Of a stretch of DNA of 64,000 nt, positions 1-15,029 are shown piece by piece. Origin of the DNA: Atrina japonica (Eukaryota; Mollusca; Bivalvia; Pterioida; Pinnidae); contig BROG01000452.1 of assembly GCA_030159075.1 (NCBI GenBank), positions 272,501 through 336,500 on the forward strand, written 5' to 3'. The translations under genes and the position numbers were made by a program. Position 1 is the first letter of the stretch; each line of letters starts with the position of its first letter. Under the pieces are notes generated by a model. The model made no database searches, was not told the origin of the DNA, and saw only the letters and a program-made list of their open reading frames with translations.

Positions 1-2498
1 TAAAATCAGACCTTTTTGAGGTAAAGACTGGTTGATTTTCTTTTTTTTGAGGGCAAAATCTACATATTGGACCATGTCATTTTACTCATGCAGTGTATTT
101 TTGTACCTTTTAGTTGTATATATGTACTGTATCTGAAGGGTAAAAACCATCTCATTTTTATGAAAATTGTATTAAACTGCATTTCAGCATTTAAGTCTCA
201 TCAGTAAAATATTTCATCATGCCATATACACTGTAAACAGTATAAAAAATTAATTTAAATACCCCCCCCCTTATGCTGATCTGTACACAAGAATTTCCAT
301 ATTGTGGTTAGGTCATACTGTGTTAACTTTGGGTAATAAAAATTTGTAAATAAAAAATTTCTTTAGAAATAGGGCGTTTTAACATTTTTTTCATAATCTA
401 AACATTTTAACCCTGTAGAAGGAATATTTCAATTTTTTAAATCCAGCAAATACAATAAGTTATCTAATTATCATACTCAAGTACCTGTAAAGATAATTAT
501 AAAGTATCAATTATATATTTTTCTGTATTAACGCATCTAATATTCATTCAAGTTGCAGGTCATAAGTTTTTTCAAAATTTTCAGTCATGCATTTTTTGTT
601 TGAATCACATTTTTTTTCACCCCTCCCCCCCCCCTCCACAAATGTCACTTAACACTCTCTTGGGGTCATACCAGACAAAAATTAACACCTGTTGGACTTT
701 TACTGGTTTCAAAACTTAGTATAATTAAAATTTGACTTAATTTTTCACCTGAAACAGAACTATACATATGTCATATCCTTTTAAAAGCAATTTGACTATC
801 ATTTTGCACCATTTAAGTGTCAGTCATTTTAAAGTTCAGACTCAGTTATCTGCCCTCTGTATTTAATTACTTACATCATGAGACTGTAATTAAGGGATGA
901 AACAAAACATGGACATGTCTGAAAATGATTACATAACATATTTTATAAAAATGAACACAATCGTCTATTGAAATGTGTTGTAGCGGGTATCCCCTCCCAG
1001 AAGTTTTACACTTTTTTAAGGGTGCACTTCATTCCTTGTCAATAAAAGCAATTTGATGATAATAAAAAATGACATGGTTTACTATTAAGTGAGCTTCAGA
1101 AATTCTTCTTTACTTCTGGTGCCTAATTGGTTCCATGCTCATTAAGCAATGATCCAAATTTTAAGTTTTTGTGAAGAAAATGGTATATTTGTCACTTTTT
1201 CCATTATTAAGGGGTACCATCTACCCTTATTTGATATCATGGTCAATATTGGCTAATGGTATGAAATCATTCAAAATAATGAAATATATGTGTTACAAAC
1301 AATTCTGAATGAAAATCATGAAAGAAAAACAGACAACTTCTTCGGCATTTATTTGTTAATATCAATGAATGGGATTGAGAGGTAGGGGTGTGAACATTAT
1401 AGACTGTGTTTCTCTTCATGTTGGGTTCCCGTCCTCATTATTAAGGGGGCTTGGTGTACAGTTAGTGAGATTTCCAAAAAATGCAAAATGACTATTTTTG
1501 GCAATGTTTTGGATAAATCTATAGGAAAAAAACCGGCTTTGTTTACAACATGGGCGCAGACATTTTGGACACCCAAAGTTGTGCGGAGGGTAAAATGAGC
1601 CCAGCGATCTGATTGGTCATTAAATGAAAAAATTAGTTTTGCCATTAATAAGTGAAATAAAGGTGATAAAAAAGATACATGAATATTGGTAGTACTTTGG
1701 AAATTATAGGGTTGACGGTTGAAAATTGAAAGGGAGGGGTCATATGAGAATATATATTTTCCTTTGGTGCGGAATACTACGAGTTGTAAACAAGTGAAAA
1801 TTTCAAGTAAAAATGCAACGGCTATACTTTTGATTGCAAATTTTGTTATCAAAAATATTGATCTTCCACCACAGGGTACTTATTTGACCCAGATATAATA
1901 AACATGGGAGTGACAGTGACCTGAAGTTTTGTAAATTAGCATTGAGGCCTATGGGAAAATATTTGGTGGTGTCTGTCCATAAATAGGGCGGAGGGATAAT
2001 CAATATAAAACCATATGTTGTTTCTCTCCCTATCAACCTACGTTCTCGTTGCATCCATCTACTACAACGATCGGGTGAAGTCGGATGATACGAATATAAA
2101 CATTTGTAGTTTTGTCTTTATATTTAACACCGAGACTCACACCTGATCAAAATGAATAGAGGTTATGTGTGATTCAGCAGAATATAACTAACTCTCATGC
2201 TACTCACTCTTGTTGAAAATTATGTTCTTACCATACGCGATAACATAAAAAATTATTTATGACAAATTGGCAATTATTATACTATCAAATTGTCCATAAA
2301 AACATAAAAAGTAATTTATGTTCTTTTAAACAGGCTATAAGAAAATAGCAACTTTAAATGAGAAAATTTAATTGAACTGATAAATCCGTAAAATTGATAT
2401 CATCGAAAGCCTTAAGCATCATGGTAGATCATTTATATATGGATTCATCATCAATTTTAATACATGTTTTGTAAACAGTCCTGTAGACAGTCCTGATA

Positions 2499-2501
<3 letters not shown>
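1..2501. other. AT-rich intergenic DNA, no gene recognised
   Basis: No open frame here has a recognisable domain, splice context or repeated relative in the window. The longest is a 151-codon minus-strand frame at 1397-1852 with a hydrophobic start and no family signature, which I treat as chance. Short poly-C/poly-T tracts occur near 260-270 and 610-635. Confidence 0.5.
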
Positions 2502-2576
<75 letters not shown>

Positions 2577-2585
2577 TATATATAT
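2502..2585. repeat. (TA)n microsatellite
   Basis: An uninterrupted TA run reaches about 2573 and is imperfect after that. Apparent Ile/Tyr reading frames here are repeat translation. Confidence 0.95.
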
Positions 2586-4439
<1,854 letters not shown>

Positions 4440-4559
4440 GAGGTTGAGACCATTTATCCACAGTCAAATCCAAATGTAATATGTGAGGAACGAATCTTAG
4501 TCAAAATTGGAACAGACTTTTCAACAACCGCTATCGAACAAGTAACTGCAAAGAGTAAT

Positions 4560-5200
4560 TGCAAACAGGACTAATACCGACCGTAAAATTTAATATCAAA
4601 CGTGGTTTTCGATATCTCTGCGTCAATATGTTGAACAGGCCCTGGCATAAAGGATCACTTGTGAAAAATAAACATCATATGCAGACCATTGCGGGATATT
4701 ACTATTTAAATGTGGAAAATTTAAGATGGGACAACAGTTGTCGTATAGCTCAGTTGTTAATTTCTCCGTCTGTGTCTATAGTAAGAAAATGTCATTGTAT
4801 TAAGTGTGTGTGCTTGATTCTGTTGTGTCTGTAGTTTCTAGTTCGCTGGGATATATCGCATTGACATATGTATGAAAATTGTCATTATTAATTGACAAAA
4901 TGTCGTCAATATATCTAAATGTCAAATTAAAGGACACCGCTAGCTTTTTCATCTTTAGATTCAACAGTTTCTGAATGAAGTCTGTTTCGTATGAATAAAG
5001 AAACAGGTCAGCCAATTAAGTCCATAGGAATGCTGACAGCTTGTTGGGAGACCACGTCTCCGAAAATTACAAATATATTGTCTGTTAGAAATTCCAGCAT
5101 ATTTCATCAACTTCAGTGTATTCATGGTTGAATCTGAGTGGGGTTGGACAAAATAAGTATCATGATAACCAATGACTAGATATTTAATTTATATGTCAAA
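4560..5200 (-). pseudogene. Naiad-type reverse transcriptase fragment
   Basis: This is the RT of a Penelope-like element, which would copy element RNA into DNA at a chromosomal nick. The longest open piece (4800-5015) carries LADLFLYSYE-like and FRYIDDILSINN motifs. YIDD, encoded at 4902-4913, is the catalytic box. Further upstream, in shifted frames, KYLVIGYHDTYFV-like and DNIFVIFGD-like remnants are readable. The C-terminal part continues below 4800 with stops. At least three frame changes make it a pseudogene. The same motifs appear in the copies at 15.0-16.1 and 16.8-17.8 kb. Confidence 0.75.
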
Positions 5201-5783
5201 TTGTTGTGCAAAGAGTAGAGAAGTTGTATGGTTTGATATTGTGAAAATGAGAAATTGTGTGCCTTCAAATTATCTAAACACTATCAGAATATTTAAGTAT
5301 CTGTTTCTGGAATAAAATACTTTTATAGAAAATTTAGATTAACTACGCATTACGAAAAGGAAACAAAGCTTAACTATCTGTCCTATTTATTTGATTTTTT
5401 TATTGCCCAATCGTCATTAAATCTGTGATATATGTATTTTATGAACCTAAAGTATTTGGAATTCATAACTACTTTTAATTTATTATTATTGACGATCATA
5501 AGATTACAAATACGTCGAAAATCAAGACCTTTTTACGACGTGATTGCTGAAATTTGAATAGGTTCTGTTTCATCCCCGCAGCACCAAATAGCTGTAAAAA
5601 AATATCAACAGATATATGTAAACAGATACATAGAGAGCTAATACATATAATTAAGGACATAGATATGGAATATTCTATGTGCCTTATGAAAATGTACTCA
5701 TATAAATTGTATTCTGTGAACTCCAAGGACACTGATTTGATGACACTGGATCAGTGATGGAAATCCTTGCCGATATATACAAG

Positions 5784-6050
5784 TCATGTACTATAACCAC
5801 GTGTTCGTATATCCACGTTGTTATTCGTTACCCTCCTTGTATATATTCTTAACCAATTTGGGTTGTTTCGGACTCTGTCTATCAACCTACTGGCTTTTCC
5901 GATATAAAATTCGTTGCAAGCCGGACAAGTTGCACAGTAGATTGTATTTTGTGCTTTCCAGTTCATGCTGTTGTTTGGATGTAATATTCTGCCAGATTTT
6001 AATAGTTTTCTATCTCATTCCTCAATAAATTGGGATTTCCCACATGGGAT
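5784..6050 (-). pseudogene. GIY-YIG endonuclease fragment of the Naiad-type element
   Basis: The 60-codon open part (5784-5966) reads TIYCATCPACNEFYIGKAS, matching a GIY-YIG core in which the first motif is degenerate (TIY) and the second is FYIG, with a Cys pair between. In the family this domain nicks the target site. It sits 5' of the RT on the coding strand, as in the permuted PLE clade. The downstream catalytic portion is not readable, so the fragment is incomplete. Confidence 0.7.
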
Positions 6051-6292
6051 CGGCGCATTTTTTAGCACTAGATGAACTTGTTGTTTCATATTTTGCTCGT
6101 ATTAGCAACCTTTATAGACTTGGTGCCTGTCATCGACTATTAATAATTAGAGACTCTTTCACAATATTTTTCATGTTGATTGATTGTTTTGATATTGAAA
6201 AGAGTGTCTTGGCCGAACTTAAAATGTTATGATTACGGGGATTATGTGTATATATATGTATGTGTATATACAAGTTAATATTACACACTCGA

Positions 6293-6590
<298 letters not shown>

Positions 6591-6591
6591 A

Positions 6592-6594
<3 letters not shown>

Positions 6595-6681
<87 letters not shown>
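6595..6681. repeat. (TA)n microsatellite
   Basis: A pure TA run of about 87 bp. Confidence 0.97.
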
Positions 6682-6686
<5 letters not shown>

Positions 6687-8699
6687 TAAAAGTCCTTGGT
6701 ACAGTAGAAATAGTAGAAAAAATTATTATTCAGAACAACATTTTCCTTTGATCATAGTAAATATAATTATTCTTCTGTTAGCGCTTTCAGCCATAGCGGC
6801 TCTTCAGACAGAGTAAAACGTTGTCAAACGTTCACCACATAAAACACTATTTCCCACGATACTATTTGTTAATATGATCAATTAACACAACTTGAAGATG
6901 AAAACAAACAGTTTTTAAATTTTTTTCATTAGGTCTGTAACTGTGGAGATATATTTAGACATGATGAAACATTACATAGTATAATCCTCTAAAAACATCG
7001 TATCACGTTGTGAAGAATTAAAAAAAAAAAAATGACTTACAAGAACACAAGGTATCTTTTTTTCAAAATATTGTCTTTGCATTGTTATTTCTAAAATTGA
7101 TATACAATAACAATTTGAACTGAATTATGTTTATCTGCTTAATTGTCCTAAGGTATCAAAGGCATGGTCACACGGGTAATACATTAAATGAATATCGTCA
7201 GCAATTAAGTTTTACTTAAACAGAAATCCGAAATGGCGACTGTGTGAGCTTTTCAGAAGACATGGCACACAAGTGTTTTTATAAAAGAATGTAGATAACG
7301 TAGATAGTTCCCATGTTTTGCTGTACTTTTTGTATCATGTGCCTTCACAATGTGATATAACCACATCAAAACATGTATAAAAACACGCAACCATTATAAC
7401 ATGTGGTCACTTCAAACGCAGTTTGGACATAAACACGGCCCAATATACACATATAGAAGGCATATACTTACACTATATTTCAATTCTTCGTGACTAATAC
7501 CTGTAAAGAAGTTCGTTTGAATTCTGTTCCTCGAATACAGAAAACAAAAACAAATTTTACACTAAACAAAACAAATTTATTCAACAACAACAACAAAAAA
7601 TACATGTTTATACACTTTCTCTCTCACTTTCATTCACATAAATTTTCACACAACAAAAAACAATTATTACAGAATGATATCAGAAACTAAACACAATCTA
7701 ATTATTGTTCAATACTGATGATACTGGTGATGTATAACAATGTCACTTCAGTTATTGATAAATAGTCTTTTCACCAGTTACGCAACATCAATGTTGTATC
7801 CGAATAACACAACTTTTAGACTAAACATATCAGATTCCATGGTAAGTATGTTGAATCCACATGTTGTTATCGTATACATTGATATCTTCTGTAAATACAG
7901 ACATTTTTCCAGAAGCACTGCTGTAATGTTTAGTTGTTTTCCATTGAACTGTTTTGCTCTACTTATTTCTTAATTTCATGTATTCAGGCAAAACCTTTTG
8001 GTACTTTCATTTTTTTTTTTTTGTATTTAATGAAGAAGCAATTCTCTTAATCCCACAACAATTCTCAGGTCTTAGGACTTATGCACTGAAAATACAAATT
8101 ATACCATACTGCAATAACACAACTAAAATGAACCATTTCCCAATATAAATCGAAAAACTACAAAACTGGAATCAAATATATATAATAACAAAATATTAAC
8201 TCACCGGCAGACAACAATTATCAAACTCTAGGACATTTTTTTCTCCTAACTAGGAAAGTATTCACCGCCCTGATACTGGCTGAAAATATTCCCTATACAC
8301 AGTAAATGTCCTTACTCCACCAGTCACAACACCCAACTAACATGAAAAGCGTGAAATCTCCTCTGAAATACCTAACATAGCTACCAAACCAGTTTTTTCA
8401 ACCTTGACACTGAATTAGTACACCAGTCACCTGGATACATATTACCTGTGAAAGTGTTCGAATGGTATAACAGAATGATTTCAACTACTGTACATGAACA
8501 AATTCGTGACAATCTTGCATACACATAATTTAAAACTAGAAATACCAGAGGGGTCTTGGCACCCACCAAATGTTCTTCGTTTGATCTATGACAGACTGTT
8601 ATTTTTTCTTATCTTGTGGCACAACAATGAATTTGAACTAAAGCCCAAATATTTATCAAGTGATTTCACACACGATTATAACAAATCCAACCTCAAACT
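6682..8699. other. Intergenic, no gene recognised
   Basis: Open frames here (60-77 codons) show no domain. Minus strand 6780-6815 holds CTGAAGAGCCGCTATGGCTG followed by AAAGCGC, a hairpin of the kind seen beside PLEs. It departs from the hammerhead core by having CTGAAGA instead of CTGATGA. Several AAC-rich stretches lie near 7540-7600. Confidence 0.4.
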
Positions 8700-9665
8700 A
8701 CTTTAATGCAAGAGGAACCTTAAAGTAACATTTCAAAAAGATCCATTCAATACATTGTATTTTCTGAGAAATAACGGAAACAAACTTCAACAGTCAACAT
8801 TTAAGATGTCCGCCTGTTGGATACCGATCTCTCTGGAAATGTAATTTTCACAACAAAACCTGAAAGGGAATCTCAAGGTCAAATTTCAAAACGATCCCTT
8901 CTGTACTATACGTTAAGAAACTCCAATTGTCAGCCATGTTGGAATTTGATCTCGATGAAAATGTTGTATGCGTAATAAGACCTCAGGAGGAATATCCATG
9001 TCAAATTTAAAAAATATCTCAGTACTTTCTGAGAAAAAGCTGTAATAACTATAAATAATGAGAAATTCCCATGGCAAATTTCAAGGAAATATCTTTAGTA
9101 CTTTTTGAAAATTAGGTTAGGAAACTGCTTATGTCAAAATTAAACATGGCGACTTGTTGGGCCATTTTGTAATCCGACCCTCATGAAAATTATCAGTGCG
9201 TAACTAGACCTTAAAGAGAACCTACATGAATAATCATTTCATTAACATCCCTTTAGTACTTTCTGAAAAAAACGACGTACTTTAATTGTCAAAACCCAAG
9301 ATGACCCCCATGTGGCCGTTTTGTTTTCCAATCACTCGGAAAACATACATTGCACAACTAGACAACAAACAGAAGCAAAATGTCTAATTTCATAAAGATT
9401 CATCAGTTCTGTCTGAGAAATACCAATTACAAACTTTAATTGTCAAAAATAAAGATGGCCGCCTGGCAGCCATTTTGTGACATGGCCTTCCCAAACATAC
9501 ATCATCTAGAATACCTAGACCTTAAGAAGAACATATATGTCAAATTTCATAGAATTATCCTCAATACTTTCTGACATATAGCAATAACAAAAAATGCTTA
9601 AGGACGGACCACGGACGCAGGACGATTTGAATAGCCATAGCCTGTTGATGGTGGGCTAAAAAAAA
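8700..9665 (+). repeat. Degenerate tandem repeat of about 150-bp units with a GGACGGAC-type tail
   Basis: Roughly six diverged units recur, each with a CAAATTTCA-aagATCC segment, a CTTTCTGAGAAAT segment, a TTAATTGTCAAAA segment and an AAGATGGCCGCCTG-like segment (clear at about 8805, 9145, 9298 and 9452). The block ends in AAGGACGGACCACGGACGC and GGGCTAAAAA. Similar tails close the repeats ending at 31055 and 32010. It has no coding potential. I read it as a dispersed invertebrate repeat of unknown class. Confidence 0.65.
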
Positions 9666-10811
9666 CCAACATTATATTATTTTAACAACTACATTGGAGG
9701 AAAAACAGTGACGTTGTTTATTGTTTACAATGAAAGTGACATAAAGAATTTATCAAACTCCACCCAGAATTGATTGCCGAAATGGAGAGGCTATATGATC
9801 GATATGTAATGTTCCCAGCAAACGAAGCTATATAGAATATAACATTTATTTATAAAACACAACACTAAATAATCTATTATATGAACTACCGTTTAATACT
9901 TATTTCGGTATTTCTACATACACACTAACTCACATTCAATGACGAAATACGTCAACATCAGAAATGTGTTAATTAACTTACATTCAATACTGATTTTGGG
10001 GTAATTTTCTTTATATTGGATGCCAAAACGTTATCAGTATCCCTTACAAATAGAGGTGCATATGGTGTCCAGTAAATTTTCCACCGAATCTTTATCTTTA
10101 CTCTTTACCAAGATACTGACAAACGTACAGGAAAAACCACTGTCTATTCGCCTTCCCAAAATACTGACAGTGGTTAAGAAAAAATATCATCGGTAATACT
10201 GTACAGTTGCGTTTTCCAAAGTGGGGTGAATTCTAAAAAAATCCAAACAACCATTAGAATATTTAAAGACACACCATTTTACAGAAGTACTAAATGTTAA
10301 AACCATACAACACTCATGTCTACACTTATAACACAATTCCGATTTAAAGAAACCTTTTGGCCTCATCGCCAACGCTTTTTTCACTAAAAGTGGAACCAGG
10401 AAATTTGCATATCTAGTCATTTGCGATCATGATATCTGTTTCGCCCAATACCACACTGATTCATTACACAAATACTCTGAACTTGATAGACGACTATGCT
10501 ACATTTAATAAAACAAATCTTCTGCTGGTGGATTTTTTGTACATATTTATTTTGCATAGCCTGTTTGACATTTTGAACAAAACAACAGTTACGCTTTGCT
10601 CTGTTCACACGAACGTAATATTAAACTAGAACAACTACTAAAGACATGACTAAAAAACAAACAAATAATGAAACGGCAAAAAAATATAAAACAAATAGAA
10701 AAAAATGGAAGGGAATGCATTCTTATAAAGATTACCTTCCAAAGATTGAGCAATGTGTTAATTGTTGTAATTCTTATTTGATGTATGTTTATTGCTAAAA
10801 CATCAAACATT

Positions 10812-10816
<5 letters not shown>
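9666..10816. other. Intergenic, nothing recognised
   Basis: Overlapping 60-77-codon frames on both strands have no identifiable domain. No repeat relative was noticed elsewhere in the window. Confidence 0.45.

Positions 10817-10885
<69 letters not shown>
10817..10885. repeat. (TA)n microsatellite
   Basis: A pure TA run of about 69 bp. Confidence 0.97.
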
Positions 10886-10887
<2 letters not shown>

Positions 10888-11357
10888 TACATTCATTAAG
10901 TACACAGATCAGTTTCATGCAATTTTTGAAATTTGTTACAAGGTTCTCCGTCGTATAATTCCAGTGTTGTCTCCTCGACATGCTATACTATATAATGGCC
11001 ACATGCATATTCCATGTACTTAATTCCCCTATGTTTGTATTTGGTAATTAACCTTGAACGGAGATAACTGTATGTATGTGTTAATGTAGATACACAGATA
11101 TAAACATTGCCTTTGACTGTCTTATGAATCTGTAATGCTTAACAGTATCTCCGGAAATAGATCCAGTTATAAACAGAACATAATATATTACAGTATGGCA
11201 TCCTTAGGTGTACATAAATGTACGGTTTACACAAAACAAACAAAACAACATACATGTCAGAAGGTTATAAAGAGTGCAATTTAACAAATACGTGAAGTAA
11301 AACGTGAACCATTATCTATAAAACAAAAACATATAAATTCACCAACAACTCAATATA
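10886..11357. other. Intergenic, nothing recognised
   Basis: AT-rich sequence with no supported feature. Confidence 0.5.
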
Positions 11358-11403
11358 AAACATCTCAGATACCAAAGTATAAATCTTTAGGATGTCCACG
11401 AAA
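11358..11403 (-). mobile_element. Naiad-type element, 3'-terminal stub
   Basis: About 46 bp match the shared 3' terminus of the family (on this strand ...GGACATCC...TTTATACTTTGGTATCTGAG). This is an extremely 5'-truncated copy. Confidence 0.75.
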
Positions 11404-11487
11404 GAACATTTTATATCAAATGAGATTTTTATGATAAGAAATTGGGTTCAATTTAAGACTCGATTTCCATCACCTTGAAAGATATCG

Positions 11488-11640
11488 TTTAGGGCCCGAG
11501 ACCAGTAACGAAGAAAATTATCAGTCAAATTTTATTCTCAAAAAGTTAAGAATTTCCTCAACGAGTAAAAAGTGAAAACTCGCGGACCATAAAGCGACTT
11601 AAGAATTTAATTAAATCAACTGAGGTAAGATTGTAAATGG
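11488..11640. mobile_element. Degenerate relative of the 25371-25525 MITE
   Basis: It shares AGGGCCCGAGACCA- and GGACCATAAA-CTTAAGAATT-like blocks with the terminal inverted repeats at 25371-25525, plus a GAAAATTATCAG block. The order is rearranged and divergence is high. Confidence 0.3.
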
Positions 11641-11871
11641 GCAGCGTAAATCTAGTCCACGACATATGACCCAATTTATGTTACTATTCACTTAACTTCA
11701 ATGTTTGAACATTATTCTAATCATTACAACCAGCCAAGTGGTATAATACGCTGAAAAAATCAAATAGGCAAGGATAGATATACATGTACACATTTTTAAA
11801 AAGATATAAAATGTCTTGCAAAATGCCAATACATGATCAAAGTCAGTACGTTATACATATAATATGTATAA

Positions 11872-12241
11872 TGTAAACGGTATCGTATGATGTAAACGGT
11901 ATCATATAAAAATCTCAGATACCAAAGCATAAATCAATAGGATGTCCAGGACATAGATACAAATCCGGTAAAAATGGACAAACATGTAAACGGTATCGTA
12001 TGATGTAAATGGTATCGTATGATGTAAACGGTCTCATATGATGTAAACGGTATCGTATGATGTAAACGGTATCGTATATTGTAAACGGTATCGTATATTG
12101 TAAACGGTATCATATGATGTAAACGGTATCGTATGATGTAAACGGTATCATATGATGTAAACGGTATCGCATGATGTAAATGGTATCGTATGATGTAAAC
12201 GGTATCGTATGATGTAAACGGTGTCGTATGATGTAAACAGT
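11872..12241. repeat. 19-bp minisatellite, interrupted
   Basis: The unit is TGTAAACGGTATCGTATGA with C/T and G/A variants. About two units lie at 11872-11905 and about 13 more at 11985-12241. The array is split by a Naiad-type 3' stub at 11906-11983. Confidence 0.95.
11906..11983 (-). mobile_element. Naiad-type 3'-terminal stub inside the 19-bp minisatellite
   Basis: The last ~78 bp of the element are present (from the TGTCCATTTTTACCGG region to CTTTGGTATCTGAGATTTTTA on the minus strand), flanked on both sides by minisatellite units. Either the stub inserted into an existing array or the array expanded around it. Confidence 0.85.
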
Positions 12242-12404
12242 GTCCAAGATACAGTTCAAGTAGTATACGTACATTAGATAAGATAAATGACTCGGCTAGT
12301 GTGCAGTTGGAATGTGATGGTCAGATATATTTCATCGGCGTATTTAAAATTGAATTTACATGTGTAACGGTTCTACGATTGACAGAAGGTTGACGTTATT
12401 TAAT

Positions 12405-12665
12405 GTATAAAAGTCAAATATACCAAATCATAAATCTTCAGGATGCCAAAGAGACAAATATTCAATTCTGGTGAACATTTCACAAAAACGAACTCCTTGA
12501 CACCCAGAGGTGAGATCTTGTGATATGGAAAAGCAAACATTCCTTGTTGACTGGTCACCATCGCTGCAAGTAAACGGTGAAATTCAAAAGATATTAATGA
12601 CGAATAAATCCTTGTCACAATTGGTATTCAAAAACAGGTAACTCAAATTTTCAACTAGCGTAACA
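12405..12665 (-). mobile_element. Naiad-type element, diverged 3' UTR fragment
   Basis: Colinear with the 3' regions at 21590-21840 and 44585-44870: TTGTGACAAGGATTTATTCG-like, GACCAGTCAACAAGGAATG-like and terminal TATTTGACTTTTATA-like segments in the same order on the minus strand. It has many substitutions, so it is an older copy. Confidence 0.65.
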
Positions 12666-13169
12666 GAGTACTTGCTAACAAGAACATTAGAACGACCATA
12701 AAAGTTGTGTATGGTAATGAAACATGGTATTTGCAAACAGAGCAATTATTACATCAGTAATATTCACGAAATGCTATTTTCAATCACGACCTTCGATATA
12801 TTTGTGATAATAATTATCATGAATTTGTTTACATCTGCGTACAGTATGACCGTTCGTTGATATCTTGACCAAAAAGGAATCAGCTTGGGGGACAACTCCC
12901 TGTCTGAATATTGCTAAGTTATACTACATTTGATGGCAATATATGTAACATGAATAGCTAACAAGGAAAACAATTAATTATATTACAATCTTTATAGTTC
13001 ATGCATTACATTGTGTACGTATATCAATCTGTTTGTGTGTTACTTTATTTTCTTGTATTCATATTAGTATAATAGATCAATTTGTGTAAATATGTGTATG
13101 TGTTCGTGTGATAATACGGTATCACGTCTTTGCTCATTGTGTCCATTTTCAGTGACACACACACACGAG

Positions 13170-13171
<2 letters not shown>
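12666..13171. other. Intergenic, nothing recognised
   Basis: No supported feature. Confidence 0.5.
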
Positions 13172-14039
<868 letters not shown>

Positions 14040-14200
14040 TACGACAAAAAAGATATTACATCGGTCTAAACGGACAGTTAAAAAACCCACATGGAATGGG
14101 ACTACGTGTACGGAGGGAGTAAGTATCCACTGTTTGCATGCCACACCTCTTGCAAATGTTTCATAGAAACATTTCGAGAGCCAGCCGGTATAGATATAGG
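14040..14200 (-). mobile_element. Naiad-type subfamily 2, 3' UTR fragment
   Basis: It matches the 3' flank of the copy at 15030-16110 through the segments CCACATGGAATGGGACTACG, GGAGGGAGTAAG, GCATGCCACACC and GCAAATGTTTCATAG. These differ from the subfamily 1 3' end. Confidence 0.6.
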
Positions 14201-14659
14201 TGAACATGGTGCCCGCAGAAGTCATCAACCAACAAAATGCATTATCATACTTTACCAATGACTCTGTATAAATTAATATCTGCTTTATATATTTTATATA
14301 CTTTCGCCATTGTCATTTACAACTTAAAGCTAAAGATATAGCCTGTCCATGAACAAGAGGTCGCATTGTATCAAATGCAGTTGGTGAACGGGCAATATAT
14401 GACTAATCTGAAATCGATCACAACCGTGACATGATACCTGATTATTATGTAACATAAATGTGAGAAATCAACATCTATATTTATCAGGAGAACATTCATT
14501 GATAAAGTATGATGATCTTTTTTTGTGGTTAATAATTTATTCTGACGTTAACTTGCCACCATTCTCTCTCATGTCTATACTGATCGGCATCTGATGTTTA
14601 CGCTTTCCGGTTCCTAATTTCAAATCAATTGCTACATGTTCATACGAAATTTACATTTT

Positions 14660-14818
14660 ACTGGCTGTGTATATAATGGATGTGACCCGTCGACAAAAGA
14701 TGCTTACTCCTCCATGGCACATTATCCAACCTCTTGATTTCAAGAGGTCCGTGTTTGTCCTTTTTTACCAGATTTTTACCTTTATCCTGGACATTCAAAA
14801 ATTTATACTTTGGTATAC

Positions 14819-14822
<4 letters not shown>
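14660..14822 (+). mobile_element. Naiad-type subfamily 1, 3' end joined to a (TA)n tract
   Basis: It carries the 3' UTR blocks CTCCTCCATGGCAC, CTCTTGATTTCAAGAGGTCC, CCTGGACATTC and CTTTGGTATACGAGA, then runs without a break into (TA)n at 14823. The microsatellite appears to start from the AT-rich terminus of the element. Confidence 0.85.
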
Positions 14823-14859
<37 letters not shown>

Positions 14860-14872
14860 TATATATATATTA

Positions 14873-14940
<68 letters not shown>

Positions 14941-14962
14941 TGTGTGTCTGTGTGTCTGTGTG
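14823..14962. repeat. Imperfect (TA)n followed by a short GT run
   Basis: TA tracts are interrupted by TAATAT near 14850-14880, and the region ends in TGTGTGTCTGTGTG. Confidence 0.93.
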
Positions 14963-15029
14963 AATACAATGTAAATATGAAAAAGTACCAATTCATAATC
15001 ACAAGTCGATTAGGATACGAAAACTTTGA

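Larger units (their letters stand above)
4440..6060 (-). mobile_element. Naiad-type Penelope-like element, decayed copy with permuted domains
   Basis: On the minus strand the order is a Cys-containing segment plus GIY-YIG nuclease remnant (about 6050-5784), RT remnants (about 5200-4560), then 3' UTR (about 4560-4440) shared with other copies in the window. The nuclease upstream of RT is the order known for the Naiad/Chlamys PLE clade and the reverse of canonical Penelope. Frames are broken by several stops, so the copy is dead. Sequence between about 5350 and 5780 could not be aligned by eye to any domain and may contain a deletion or insertion. Confidence 0.75.

Noticed and set aside
1397..1852. 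151-codon minus frame with a hydrophobic N-terminus
   Set aside because: No motif, no splice context, and composition matches surrounding AT-rich DNA.
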